Shown here piece by piece: positions 9,104 through 16,746 of a stretch of DNA of 64,000 bases (positions within the stretch are counted from its first letter, which is position 1; every line of letters starts with the position of its first letter). This stretch comes from an uncultured cyanobacterium (lineage in GTDB: Bacteria > Cyanobacteriota > Cyanobacteriia > Cyanobacteriales > Nostocaceae), in the NCBI GenBank assembly GCA_903848645.1, contig CAINGU010000037.1, positions 62,001-126,000 on the forward strand. The letters are read 5' to 3'. Made by a program: the position numbers and the translations under genes. Under the pieces are notes generated by a model that ran no database searches, had not been told where the DNA came from, and saw only the letters and a program-made list of their open reading frames with translations.

Positions 9104-9445
9104 ATGGCATTATTTGAACAGCTAGAGAGCGGGTTAGCATTTGTTGTAACTTTGCTCAAATTCTTACTAGAATCTATTGCTGTCTTTTGTATCTTATTGG
9201 GTTTATTAAAAACTGGAAAAATAGCGATTTCTCTAAACAATCATCATAGTCAAAACCGATTTCTACAAATCCGGCTCAACTTTGGAATTTGGCTAGTGCT
9301 GGCATTAGAATTTCAATTAGGAGCAGATATTCTTTCTACAACCTACCATTCAACCTTTGAGTCTCTAGGAAAACTAGGAATTGTTGCCTTAATCAGAACT
9401 TTCCTCAATTATTTTCTGAATCAAGAACTCAATAAACAACAATAA
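9104..9445 (+). CDS. DUF1622 family membrane protein
   Basis: A 113-residue protein with three hydrophobic segments and the LNFGIWLVLALEFQLGADIL motif (around residues 65-84) typical of DUF1622, a small bacterial inner-membrane family of unknown function. Its neighbours are a BASS transporter and a DUF202 protein, both membrane-embedded, in the same direction with short gaps. The family is often located near other small membrane proteins. Start ATG at 9104 fits the family's usual N-terminus (short amphipathic helix then the first membrane segment). No functional claim beyond membrane location is warranted. Confidence 0.8.
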   Translation: MALFEQLESGLAFVVTLLKFLLESIAVFCILLGLLKTGKIAISLNNHHSQNRFLQIRLNFGIWLVLALEFQLGADILSTTYHSTFESLGKLGIVALIRTFLNYFLNQELNKQQ

Positions 9446-9487
9446 AAGTAATTATTCAGAGGTAATTTACAGGCACATTTTACCACA

Positions 9488-9925
9488 ATGAGTCAGCCAC
9501 CCATAAACCCAGAAACACCTGAACAATTGTCTACCAACGATTTAGCCGCAGATAGAACAGAACTAGCTAAATACCGCAGTCGAGCAGCAGCAGACCGCAC
9601 ATTAATGGCGTGGATACGCACCTGTCTTTCGTTAATTGGTTTTGGATTTGGTATTCCCACCATTGTTAGAGCGATTGAAAATACTCGTTTGAGTCATCAT
9701 TTTAACCCAGTCAGATTTTCGGTAATTGTGGGACTGTCTTTCATTGGTACGGGAATGTTGGGAATGGTTTTAGGGTTGAGAGAACACCGTCAATTACTTA
9801 AACAAATTCAAAATAACCGCTATACCTACGAAACCTCTCACAGTGCGGAAATTATCGGAGTGGCTTTACTCGTAATTGGCTTAGTTAGTTTTATTGGTGT
9901 GATAATTCGGGCAATGAATTTTTAA
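9488..9925 (+). CDS. DUF202 (YidH-like) membrane protein
   Basis: A 145-residue protein with a hydrophilic N-terminus, then the diagnostic LAKYRSRAAADRTLMAWIRTCLSLIGFGFG segment (around 27-56) of DUF202/YidH proteins and three membrane segments. Function of the family is unknown. It is the last of three same-strand membrane-protein genes (8198-9925). The following spacer contains the first copy of a repeat that brackets the next, oppositely oriented gene. Confidence 0.85.
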   Translation: MSQPPINPETPEQLSTNDLAADRTELAKYRSRAAADRTLMAWIRTCLSLIGFGFGIPTIVRAIENTRLSHHFNPVRFSVIVGLSFIGTGMLGMVLGLREHRQLLKQIQNNRYTYETSHSAEIIGVALLVIGLVSFIGVIIRAMNF

Positions 9926-9974
9926 AGATTTAAGATATGCCCCATCCATCTTGAAAACTTGAGTTTTGCTGTAG

Positions 9975-10010
9975 AAAAAACTATAGGTTTCAACCTAGAC
10001 GGGGTTTATA
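9975..10010 (+). repeat. Copy 1 of a ~36-bp repeat bracketing the PEP-CTERM-like gene
   Basis: This stretch, built around CTATAGGTTTCAACCTAGAC and GGGGTTTATA, recurs in inverted orientation at 10647-10682 (26 of 28 core bases match) and again, more diverged and in direct orientation, at 10710-10746. Copies 1 and 2 form an inverted repeat enclosing a single gene at 10048-10545. Confidence 0.75.
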
Positions 10011-10047
10011 TTAAAAAATCAAGTATGTAGAGTAGAATTAGCAGCTT

Positions 10048-10545
10048 TTAGACGCTAATGCGAGTTTTAGCTGTGTATTTTCTAACTTTTCTCATCGCTC
10101 CCAAAGCAAAGAGAGAACCAAAAGTGGGGATTGTAGCACCACCAGGAATGTTAAAGGGGACAGGGGTAGCAATAGCATAAGTAGCAAATAAATTAGTACC
10201 TGCCCCAAAACCACCTACTTGATTACCCGGTGTATAAAAAGCATTACCTTGTAAATTAGGTATAAAAGCGTCTGCAAACAGCGGTCCGTTGGTATTAGAA
10301 AAATTTGGAAATCCGAAAGAACTACCCACAGCGAGCGCGAATTTGAACGATTGAGAGGAAGAACCCCACCAAGGCTGAGATTGCAGCAACGTGGACAACC
10401 CGTTAGCAGTACCAGTTACAGTTGTTATATCGTAGTTAGTGCTATTGACATTAAAAACCAAAGCATTTGCTGAAGATGCACTACTAGAGAGAACACCAAG
10501 AACAGCACTACCAAAAACTAATGACAAAATAAGAGATGTTTTCAT
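10048..10545 (-). CDS. Exported PEP-CTERM-like protein
   Basis: The protein begins with a classical signal peptide (MKTSLILSLVFGSAVLG..., cleavage likely after SANA) and ends with PFNIPGGATIPTFGSLFALGAMRKVRK. That tail has the motif-hydrophobic helix-basic cluster layout of a cyanobacterial PEP-CTERM-type sorting signal processed by an exosortase. The roughly 100-residue middle is small-residue and aromatic rich (SSSQSFKFALAVGSSFGFPNFSN) without a known domain. An upstream ATG at 10575 would add ten residues before the signal peptide; I prefer 10545 because it starts the signal directly. I infer surface attachment or secretion. The gene is enclosed by inverted repeats, which raises the possibility that it moves as a unit. 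Confidence 0.75.
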   Translation of the reverse strand: MKTSLILSLVFGSAVLGVLSSSASSANALVFNVNSTNYDITTVTGTANGLSTLLQSQPWWGSSSQSFKFALAVGSSFGFPNFSNTNGPLFADAFIPNLQGNAFYTPGNQVGGFGAGTNLFATYAIATPVPFNIPGGATIPTFGSLFALGAMRKVRKYTAKTRISV

Positions 10546-10646
10546 AAAGCCCAGTTCATCAGTAAAATTATACATTTTGGATCAAAACCTATTCTCAATA
10601 AGCAGAAATGTTGAATGTCGTTACAAAATTTTACATATTTAATTAT

Positions 10647-10746
10647 AGTAAACCCCGTCCAAGTTGAAACCTATAGTTATGGGTTAAAAATCACCTTGAC
10701 CCTGATGAATAAAAACTACGGTTTTCATCTTAGACGAGGTTTATAT
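10647..10746. repeat. Copies 2 (inverted) and 3 (direct) of the bracketing repeat
   Basis: Positions 10647-10682 carry the inverse complement of the element at 9975-10010, and 10710-10746 carry a diverged direct copy (AACTACGG, CATCTTAGACGAGGTTTATA). Copies 2 and 3 could fold together as a hairpin, so they may also act as a bidirectional terminator. No transposase is present. Confidence 0.7.
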
Positions 10747-10848
10747 AACAACTTACGTTGTAATGGTCTACCTACTTAAGTTGTGAATATGGTGATAATA
10801 AATAATCCAATTGCAACAGCTAGGATAACTCGGCTGGGGAAAGGAATA

Positions 10849-10966
10849 GAGATAGCGCGACCTAGGAATCGCAAATCTCGCAAAATACTCTCGTGAATAG
10901 CTTTAGAGAGTGGAGTGTCAAGAAATAACCCCTCCTAAAGAGGATATAGAATTTCGGGGTTTTTGT
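10849..10966 (+). promoter_or_regulatory. Structured leader with terminator-like hairpin before the sulfatase
   Basis: The 423-bp gap between the PEP-CTERM-like gene and the arylsulfatase holds the repeats above and then this stretch. A stem ACTCTC/GAGAGT pairs 10887-10892 with 10906-10911. A longer imperfect stem pairs AACCCC (10927-10932) with GGGGTT (10956-10961), with an inner TCCT/AGGA stem, and runs into a T-tract. This could be the terminator of a short RNA or an attenuator for the downstream gene. I do not recognise a known riboswitch class. Confidence 0.35.
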
Positions 10967-10998
10967 TAAAAATTAAATATTCTCAAGAGTTTAGATTT

Positions 10999-13353
10999 AT
11001 GTCTCTGCGTGAATACAAACCCGGAACTACTTTCCCCGGTGTAATCGGCCGGACAGTTGATAAATCCAGTCCAGCTTGGCCAGAACCATTGCGAGCAAAA
11101 GAAAATACACCAAACGTCCTATTTATCGTTTTTGATGATACAGGATTTGGACAATTTGGCAGTTATGGAAGTCCCATCAAAACACCCAACCTAGACACAC
11201 TAGCCGCTAATGGATTGCGCTACAATAATCTACACACAACGGCACTGTGTTCTCCCACCCGTTCTTGTCTGCTAACTGGGCGCAATCACCATTCTAACGC
11301 CATGTCCTGCATTACAGAAGGGTCTACGGGTTATCCCGGAGGTAATGGGAATATTCCCTTTGAAAATGGATTTCTCTCAGAGATATTACTCCAGAAGGGT
11401 TATAACACCTATGCGTTAGGAAAATGGCATTTAACCCCCTCAGACCAACTTTCAGCCGCAGGACCCTATGATCGCTGGCCTCTCGGTCGCGGTTTTGAGC
11501 GTTTTTATGGCTTTTTGGGCGGAGAAACCCATCAATATTATCCAGATTTGGTTTATGATAACCACACCGTTAAGCCAGAAAAGACCCCCGCAGAAGGCTA
11601 TCATTTAACCGAAGATTTAGCAGACAAAGCCATTAGCTTTATCGCTGATGCCAAGCAAATTGCCCCAAATAAGCCCTTTTTCATGTATTTCTGTCCGGGA
11701 GCAATGCACGCTCCTCATCATGTCCCCAAAGAATGGGCTGATGCCTATGCTGGACAATTTGATGATGGTTGGGAAGCTTACAGGGAAAAGGTTTTTGCCC
11801 GTCAGCAAGAAATGGGGATTGTTCCCGCAGATGCCGAACTTTCTCGCCATGATCCCGATGTCCCGCACTGGGATTCCCTCCCAGCCGACCAAAAACGGCT
11901 TTATGCCCGGATGATGGAAGTATATGCTGGTTTTTTAACCCATACTGACTACCATATCGGTCGCTTACTCGATTTCCTCAAATCTATCGGTGAGTTCGAG
12001 AATACCGTCATTATGGTGATTTCGGACAATGGCGCAAGTTCGGAAGGGGGACCGACTGGTTCAGTAAATGAGAACCTGTTTTTTAACAATGTGCCAGAAT
12101 CCCTAGAGGAAAATCTCAAAGCATTGGATAAATTAGGCAGTGCCGAAACCTTTAACCATTATGCTTGGGGCTGGACTTGGGCAGGGAATACGCCTTTTAG
12201 GCGGTGGAAACGGGAAACCTATCGGGGGGGAATCAGTGATCCTTTAATTGTGCATTGGAGTCAAGGTATTGAGGCCAAAGGAGAAATTCGGACTCAGTAC
12301 GCTCATGCTATTGACCTAGTGCCGACGGTGCTGGAATTACTAGAAATTGAACCACCGACAACGATTAAGGGTGTGACTCAATCTCCCATTGAAGGGGTCA
12401 GTTTTGCCCATACTTTTAATCATAGTACCGCACCTACTAAGCATATTACCCAGTATTTTGAGATGATGGGACATCGTTCTCTTTACTATGATGGTTGGCG
12501 GGCGGTTTGTCCTTGGCCGGGTCCCTCATTTACAGAAGCAGGGCAGTTTTTTGGTGAGGCAATTTCGGCGGAAACTCTGACGGATTTGGATACTCATCAT
12601 TGGGAACTGTATCACGTCGCCTCAGATTTTGCGGAAAATCACAATATTGCGGCTGATAATCGTCCTAAGTTAATTGAGATGATTGCTACTTGGTATATTG
12701 AGGCTGGTAAGTATAATGTGTTGCCTGTGGATGGACGTGGCGTGCAACGATTCGCGGAAGAACGTCCGCAAATTGCTATCAATCGTAGCCGCTATGTTTA
12801 CTATCCTGATACTCAAGCGATTCCAGCCGGTAGTGCGGTGAGGGTGTTAAATCGTCCCCACAGTATTACGGCTGATGTGGAGATTCCCACAAGTGGTGCT
12901 GAAGGGATATTACTGGCTCACGGGGGTAATGATAGTGGCTATTCTTTCTATGTCCAAAGTGGTAAACTGCACTGGGTTCATAATTATGTCGGGCGATCGC
13001 TCTATCATGTTGAATCTGGGTCATCTGTGCCGGTAGGTCGTCACCAGTTGCGCTTTGAGTTTAAAGTCACGGGACAACCAGATTTAGCCAAGGGAAAAGG
13101 AACGCCAGGACGCGCCCAACTTTATATTGATGAGAGATTGGTCGGGCAGATTGATGTGCCTGTAACTACTCCTTTAGCACTAGGTCTAACCAGTGGTGTC
13201 ACCTGTGGAATTGCTCCTGGTGCGCCTGTTACGCCGGATTATGAACCGCCTTTTAAGTTTACGGGTAAGATTTATTGTGTGATTGTTGATGTTAGTGGCG
13301 ATTTGATTCAAGATCGGGAAGCTGAAATGCGGACTATTATGGCGCGACAGTAA
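10999..13353 (+). CDS. Arylsulfatase (formylglycine-dependent sulfatase)
   Basis: A 784-residue sulfatase of the alkaline-phosphatase superfamily. From the chosen ATG, a metal-binding FIVFDDTGFG stretch is near residue 37 and the sulfatase signature CSPTRSCLLTGR starts at Cys84, the residue converted to formylglycine. The GKWHL motif and the late HSDNG-like VISDNGAS follow in order. The C-terminal 250 residues form a separate beta-rich region seen in large bacterial arylsulfatases. An in-frame ATG at 10963 would add 12 residues, but the family begins at about MSLREYKPG and that ATG lies inside the leader hairpin's T-tract. There is no obvious signal peptide. Substrate is unknown; sulfate-ester scavenging is likely. 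A formylglycine-generating enzyme is not in the window. Confidence 0.9.
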   Translation: MSLREYKPGTTFPGVIGRTVDKSSPAWPEPLRAKENTPNVLFIVFDDTGFGQFGSYGSPIKTPNLDTLAANGLRYNNLHTTALCSPTRSCLLTGRNHHSNAMSCITEGSTGYPGGNGNIPFENGFLSEILLQKGYNTYALGKWHLTPSDQLSAAGPYDRWPLGRGFERFYGFLGGETHQYYPDLVYDNHTVKPEKTPAEGYHLTEDLADKAISFIADAKQIAPNKPFFMYFCPGAMHAPHHVPKEWADAYAGQFDDGWEAYREKVFARQQEMGIVPADAELSRHDPDVPHWDSLPADQKRLYARMMEVYAGFLTHTDYHIGRLLDFLKSIGEFENTVIMVISDNGASSEGGPTGSVNENLFFNNVPESLEENLKALDKLGSAETFNHYAWGWTWAGNTPFRRWKRETYRGGISDPLIVHWSQGIEAKGEIRTQYAHAIDLVPTVLELLEIEPPTTIKGVTQSPIEGVSFAHTFNHSTAPTKHITQYFEMMGHRSLYYDGWRAVCPWPGPSFTEAGQFFGEAISAETLTDLDTHHWELYHVASDFAENHNIAADNRPKLIEMIATWYIEAGKYNVLPVDGRGVQRFAEERPQIAINRSRYVYYPDTQAIPAGSAVRVLNRPHSITADVEIPTSGAEGILLAHGGNDSGYSFYVQSGKLHWVHNYVGRSLYHVESGSSVPVGRHQLRFEFKVTGQPDLAKGKGTPGRAQLYIDERLVGQIDVPVTTPLALGLTSGVTCGIAPGAPVTPDYEPPFKFTGKIYCVIVDVSGDLIQDREAEMRTIMARQ

Positions 13354-13371
13354 GGATAAAATACTTTGCAG

Positions 13372-13391
13372 GGTGGGTGATATCACCCACC
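13372..13391. terminator. Perfect 20-bp palindrome after the sulfatase
   Basis: GGTGGGTGATATCACCCACC is a perfect palindrome 19 bp after the sulfatase stop and before the convergent toxin gene. It lacks a long T-tract. It belongs to the GGTGGGC-type palindromes found elsewhere in the window (33.0, 33.8, 40.1 kb) and may serve as a bidirectional transcription end. Confidence 0.5.
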
Positions 13392-13423
13392 ATTAATCAA
13401 GTTATTCATATTTACATCAGGAA

Positions 13424-13693
13424 TTATAACTGAGATAATAGTTTGTCATAATCTGCATGAGTACCAATCCAAAACCAGATGATACCGCTTTCGTTTCGCA
13501 CACTTACAGCGCGATAATTTTTGCTAACACGAGCAGAATAAATAGATAATGTTGGATGCACTGATTTGAAACGTAAGCTAGAATGCCAGGGATCTTGTTT
13601 AAATTGTTTATAAGCTGCGCGTGATTGTTGCTGAACCTGTTCGGGAAGATCAGCGTATAAATTACGAAACTGAACTGTTGTTTTCGATTTCAC
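13424..13693 (-). CDS. RelE/ParE-type toxin
   Basis: An 89-residue basic protein with the compact RelE/ParE fold pattern: FRNLYADLP near the start, a central HPTLSIYSARVSKNYRAVSV strand pair and a C-terminal IIWFWIGTHADYDKLL. Such toxins cleave mRNA at the ribosome (RelE/HigB) or poison gyrase (ParE); which applies cannot be read here. The start codon is GTG at 13693, 6 bp after the antitoxin stop, which is the usual antitoxin-first operon arrangement. Confidence 0.8.
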   Translation of the reverse strand: MKSKTTVQFRNLYADLPEQVQQQSRAAYKQFKQDPWHSSLRFKSVHPTLSIYSARVSKNYRAVSVRNESGIIWFWIGTHADYDKLLSQL

Positions 13694-13699
13694 AGAGTT

Positions 13700-13909
13700 T
13701 TATGGATCTAACTCTAAAGTTTTACCTGCTTTATCTTCTGCTAATGCTACTGCTGCGAGTTGAGCAAGGACATTATGAGATTTAGCAAATGCTTGATCCC
13801 AACGGGTTTCGTCTTCTATTTCTTCGAGGATGAGTAAAGCAATTCTATCTTGTTCAGTTTCAGAAAGTTGCTTTATTTGGGCGATCGCTTGTTCAAGTAA
13901 CTGAGTCAT
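13700..13909 (-). CDS. Antitoxin of the RelE/ParE-type pair
   Basis: A 69-residue protein, MTQLLEQAIAQIKQLSETEQDRIALLILEEIEDETRWDQAF..., with an N-terminal helix pair typical of cyanobacterial small antitoxins that precede RelE/ParE toxins. It lies directly upstream of the toxin gene on the same strand. The first ten codons and the leader are part of a 76-bp direct duplication (13881-14032), so the extra upstream copy carries its own start codon and promoter sequence but runs into a stop after 17 codons. Confidence 0.75.
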   Translation of the reverse strand: MTQLLEQAIAQIKQLSETEQDRIALLILEEIEDETRWDQAFAKSHNVLAQLAAVALAEDKAGKTLELDP

Positions 13910-14042
13910 AGTTGTGAAGTTGCTATATTTTCTATTCTAATGGTATCGAATTTTTAGCGATCGCTTGTTCAAGTAACTGAGTCATAGTTGTGAAGTTGCT
14001 ATATTTTCTATTCTAATGGTATCGAATTTTTAGCGATCGCTT
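13881..14042. repeat. 76-bp tandem duplication bounded by HIP1 sites
   Basis: Positions 13881-13956 and 13957-14032 are identical 76-bp units, each beginning with the HIP1 octamer GCGATCGC; a third HIP1 starts at 14033. The unit contains the antitoxin leader and first ten codons. On the minus strand the outer copy gives a short open frame from 13985 (17 codons, sharing MTQLLEQAIA) that ends at a TAG. Recombination between HIP1 octamers is the simplest origin. Downstream, to about 14095, lies a GCGATGCC...GGCGAGCGC palindromic cyanobacterial repeat. Confidence 0.9.
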
Positions 14043-14106
14043 ATTGAGAACGTAAACTATGAGCGATGCCTTCGGCGAGCGCAGCTATCGCACTTTAGTC
14101 TAAAAT

Positions 14107-15024
14107 TTATAACTTTTGTTTATTTTCCAAGAATTGCACTGCACTATAAAACGGTTCTCCTTCAAAATTTAAGCACTCCAACTTTTTCAAAAGTAAATCC
14201 TTCAAATTCACGTTATTATCCTCGACCAGAACACATCGTAAATCATAACCATCCATCAAAATGATTGATTTATCGTTATTCTGCTTTAATAATGGGCATA
14301 TATTTTTTGACCAACCATTAATTGATAAAAACAAGCCTAATGTCTGCTTACCAGAACGACTAATTTTGCCATAAAGGCTATCAAGTTGTCGAATATCTGT
14401 TAAACTTTGAGTCCATTTACATTCAACTAAGTAGTACCAGCTTTCAAGCTTAAACGCTCCGTCTATTTGTTCACCACCTTCATTTCTCTTAAAACTCTTA
14501 CGAGTTGAAATTTCATAAAGAGAAAAAATATGTTGCAACAAATTTTCAAGTAAGAATCCTCGTTTCTTTTTATCTTCAGAATTTGTTAAGACTGCAAACT
14601 TATCAAATTCTGATAATAGCTCAGATTGAAGCACAGAAAATTGATATTTATTTATAGCTTCTTTCTCAGGATTATTGATAATCCCTTCCTTTAATCTTTT
14701 TGAAATCTTTTGACATTCATTAAACAATTCTTGATATTTCAAATTAACAATTTGATTATTTATTAAGTTCTTTGTATTGCAATATTCTAATAAGTTTTCG
14801 ATCAAGACTCCTACTATATTATTAGCTTCTTCCTTCCAAAAGGCTCTTAATCTATTTGCTTTTGATCCACTTTGATAATTATATTTTTCATCATATATAT
14901 CTAGTTTCACACTCTCTAAAATAAATTCCTGAAAAGTTCTGTTTGAAAAATCAAGCACATAACCACTCTCCATTTCCAGTAGCTTTTCTAACTTCGCTTT
15001 TTCAATACTTGTTAAATCTGACAT
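14107..15024 (-). CDS. AbiJ-NTD3 domain fused to restriction endonuclease-like nuclease
   Basis: A 305-residue protein. Residues about 10-90 (GYVLDFSNRTFQEFILESV, SGSKANRLRAFW) match the AbiJ-NTD3 module, an N-terminal domain of abortive-infection-type proteins. Residues about 155-280 are a PD-(D/E)XK nuclease: E160 in RGFLLENLL, D188 in EQIDGAF, and E201-C-K203 in YYLVECKWT, followed by RQLDSLYGKI. This pairing implies a sensor or regulatory N-terminus controlling a DNA or RNA nuclease that may trigger dormancy on phage infection; the function is inferred from the family. It is a single gene with its own upstream region, between two toxin-antitoxin loci. Its base composition is more AT-rich than core genes nearby, which suits horizontal transfer. 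Confidence 0.8.
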   Translation of the reverse strand: MSDLTSIEKAKLEKLLEMESGYVLDFSNRTFQEFILESVKLDIYDEKYNYQSGSKANRLRAFWKEEANNIVGVLIENLLEYCNTKNLINNQIVNLKYQELFNECQKISKRLKEGIINNPEKEAINKYQFSVLQSELLSEFDKFAVLTNSEDKKKRGFLLENLLQHIFSLYEISTRKSFKRNEGGEQIDGAFKLESWYYLVECKWTQSLTDIRQLDSLYGKISRSGKQTLGLFLSINGWSKNICPLLKQNNDKSIILMDGYDLRCVLVEDNNVNLKDLLLKKLECLNFEGEPFYSAVQFLENKQKL

Positions 15025-15204
15025 TTTCTTGGGATATCATTAATATCCAAATATTATACAAAATTTTTCTACACAACTACTTAATTTTCTGGGTAATTAC
15101 AAGCTTTTCGGTATATTTCTCACCAATACTCGGAAATTACCCCACATTATTCAAACCCCCCAATGTTATAAAATAGATAAAAGTTCCACCCCAACTCTTT
15201 AATT

Positions 15205-15432
15205 ATGAGTCTCCATCCCCTTTTAAAATTTGACATTTCTGAACTCAGCATTGCCGAACGTATCCAACTTGCTGAAGATTTATGGGACAGCATCTTAGAA
15301 CAGCAAGAAGAACTTCCCTTGAGTCAAGCACAACAACAAGAATTAGAGCGACGGTTAGAAAATTACGAAAAAAACCCTACAACCGGTTCTAGTTGGGAAG
15401 ACGTTAAAAAACGGTTAGGATTTTCCCAATGA
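15205..15432 (+). CDS. Addiction-module antitoxin (PF09720-like)
   Basis: A 75-residue protein, with SIAERIQLAEDLWDSI (residues about 14-29) followed by a Glu/Gln-rich helix and a conserved SSWEDVKKRLGF end. This is the standard cyanobacterial and proteobacterial addiction-module antitoxin of the unstable-antitoxin family. Its stop overlaps the start of the downstream toxin frame (ATGA), the typical translationally coupled arrangement. The antitoxin is intact while the toxin is interrupted. Confidence 0.85.
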   Translation: MSLHPLLKFDISELSIAERIQLAEDLWDSILEQQEELPLSQAQQQELERRLENYEKNPTTGSSWEDVKKRLGFSQ

Positions 15433-15728
15433 ACTATAACCTGATTATTCAGCCAGAAGCAGAATAAGATATCCAAAATGCTTTTGAGTGGTACGAATCC
15501 CAAAATCCAGGTTTAGGTTCGGAATTTGTTCGTGCTGTTGATGCTTGTCTGTCTGGAATTGGAAGACAACCCCTTGCTTACCAAGTTACCTATAAACAGG
15601 TAAGAAGAGTATTAATCCGCCGATTTCCTTATGTAATTCTCTACGTTTTTGACCAAGATACTGTTTTTGTATTTGCTTGCTTCCATGCAAAACGCAATCC
15701 AAAACAGTGGTTAGATAGAATTCAATAA
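15429..15728 (+). pseudogene. RelE/ParE-type toxin with premature stop
   Basis: The reading frame starts at the ATG overlapping the antitoxin stop and reads MNYNLIIQPEAE, then TAA at 15465-15467, then continues as DIQNAFEWYESQNPGLGSEF... to RRFPYVILYVFDQDTVFVFACFHAKRNP and a final stop at 15726. The rest matches ParE/RelE toxins over about 86 residues, so one nonsense change at codon 13 inactivates it. No in-frame ATG follows nearby. The silenced toxin with intact antitoxin looks like recent decay, or it is a sequencing error that should be checked. Confidence 0.85.
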
Positions 15729-15801
15729 AATTTCTCTTTGTTCCTAGCGCGTCAAGCTTTAAATTAAGGCACAAAATATAGGAAAATCTTAATATCATCT
15801 T

Positions 15802-15972
15802 CTAATCAAGTTCTAATAAATCAACATCAACGAGTAGGCAACCTTCAACGGCTTCATATATATTTTGTAGTAATTCTTCAAAAGTATCTCCCTGGGTGGC
15901 ACAACCTGGGATAGCAGGAACTTCTGCCCAGTAACCTTCTGCTTCTTTGTGAATAATAACTTTTATTCTCAT
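15802..15972 (-). CDS. Orphan HicB-family antitoxin
   Basis: A 56-residue protein beginning [19 protein letters not shown] with [19 protein letters not shown] and [10 protein letters not shown], the partial RNase H-like HicB fold. It was found by translating the gap between two larger features. HicB normally follows or precedes a HicA toxin; I see no HicA-like frame (a dsRBD-like GSHxxY protein) on either side, so it is likely an orphan or the remnant of a pair. It lacks the usual C-terminal DNA-binding domain. Confidence 0.75.
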   Translation of the reverse strand: MRIKVIIHKEAEGYWAEVPAIPGCATQGDTFEELLQNIYEAVEGCLLVDVDLLELD

Positions 15973-16250
15973 GCTTGGAAGTTCAATTTTTTACGTAGAC
16001 AATGATTTAAAATCATTATATCTTAAGAATAAGGTTGAGAACCTGTTGTTGGTACTTTCGTAAAACCTATCTATGAAAAGCAATTGTTCTAGGTCAGTAA
16101 ACTGAATATTTCTCATCATATTAATGTCAGTCATCTAGCTTAGGGTCAATTTAAAATATCTAACTTAGGATTAATTAAATTACTTTAATTAAAGCATAAG
16201 CTGTTTATAGCAGGTTAATTCCAATTATTTTATTTTGGAGATATAAGATT

Positions 16251-16646
16251 ATGTTGCGAGCAGATTTTACGACTTCCCAGACAGAAAAAGATGCTTCTTT
16301 AATTGGTTTTGATGAAAATTGTTTATCGGAATTAAGTTCTGAACAAGCTTCTAATATCGTTGGAGGATTTACACTTAAAAATAATACAGGATCACCGAGG
16401 ATTTTTTATAATTTTGGGGAGAAGTTACCTCTACAACAACAAACTTTAAAACCGGGAGAGAGCGGCACTTATCCGGGAGAGTTTCTTTTGTATAATTCTT
16501 CAGCATCAAAGCCCGGAATTAGCCCAGCAATATTCAAAGCAGATCCTTCAGGTTCATTCAGTTTGAATCAATCAGGAACTAAGATAATTCCTACTGATCT
16601 TAGCTCTTCCAATGGAAATGGGAATGGTGGAAATGGGGATTGCTAA
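16251..16646 (+). CDS. Small protein with double-glycine-type leader
   Basis: A 131-residue protein. Residues 1-39 look like a leader peptide: acidic, with LSELSSEQASNIVGG ending in Gly38-Gly39, the pattern cut by C39-peptidase ABC exporters. The 92 residues after it contain TLKPGESGTYPGEF and end in a Gly/Asn repeat GNGNGGNGDC. I recognise no family for the mature part. No peptidase-transporter or modification enzyme is adjacent, so a shared exporter elsewhere would be required. A GGAG ribosome binding site lies 11 bp before the ATG and a good terminator follows, so this is a free-standing gene. It may be a secreted bacteriocin-like or surface protein; the function is not established. Confidence 0.6.
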   Translation: MLRADFTTSQTEKDASLIGFDENCLSELSSEQASNIVGGFTLKNNTGSPRIFYNFGEKLPLQQQTLKPGESGTYPGEFLLYNSSASKPGISPAIFKADPSGSFSLNQSGTKIIPTDLSSSNGNGNGGNGDC

Positions 16647-16690
16647 AAAAGCAATGAAAAGCCCAGAGTCGGTAAATAGATTTTAAATAA

Positions 16691-16720
16691 AAAGCCTCTA
16701 TAATTCCATAGAGGTTTTAT
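16691..16720 (+). terminator. Rho-independent terminator
   Basis: CCTCTA (16695-16700) pairs with TAGAGG (16709-16714) across an 8-base loop, with flanking A and T runs extending the stem. It ends the double-glycine gene and also lies just after the convergent helicase-like gene's stop. Confidence 0.75.
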
Positions 16721-16746
16721 TTATAGTTATGGAAATTGCCAATTAT

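Noticed and set aside
11617..11914. Open frames of 88-91 codons on both strands inside the arylsulfatase gene
   Set aside because: They overlap the well-supported sulfatase frame and have no domain or ribosome binding site; they are shadows.
15973..16075. Possible HicA toxin next to HicB
   Set aside because: Translation of both strands gives only short frames without the GSHxxY or PRHxxI pattern of HicA.
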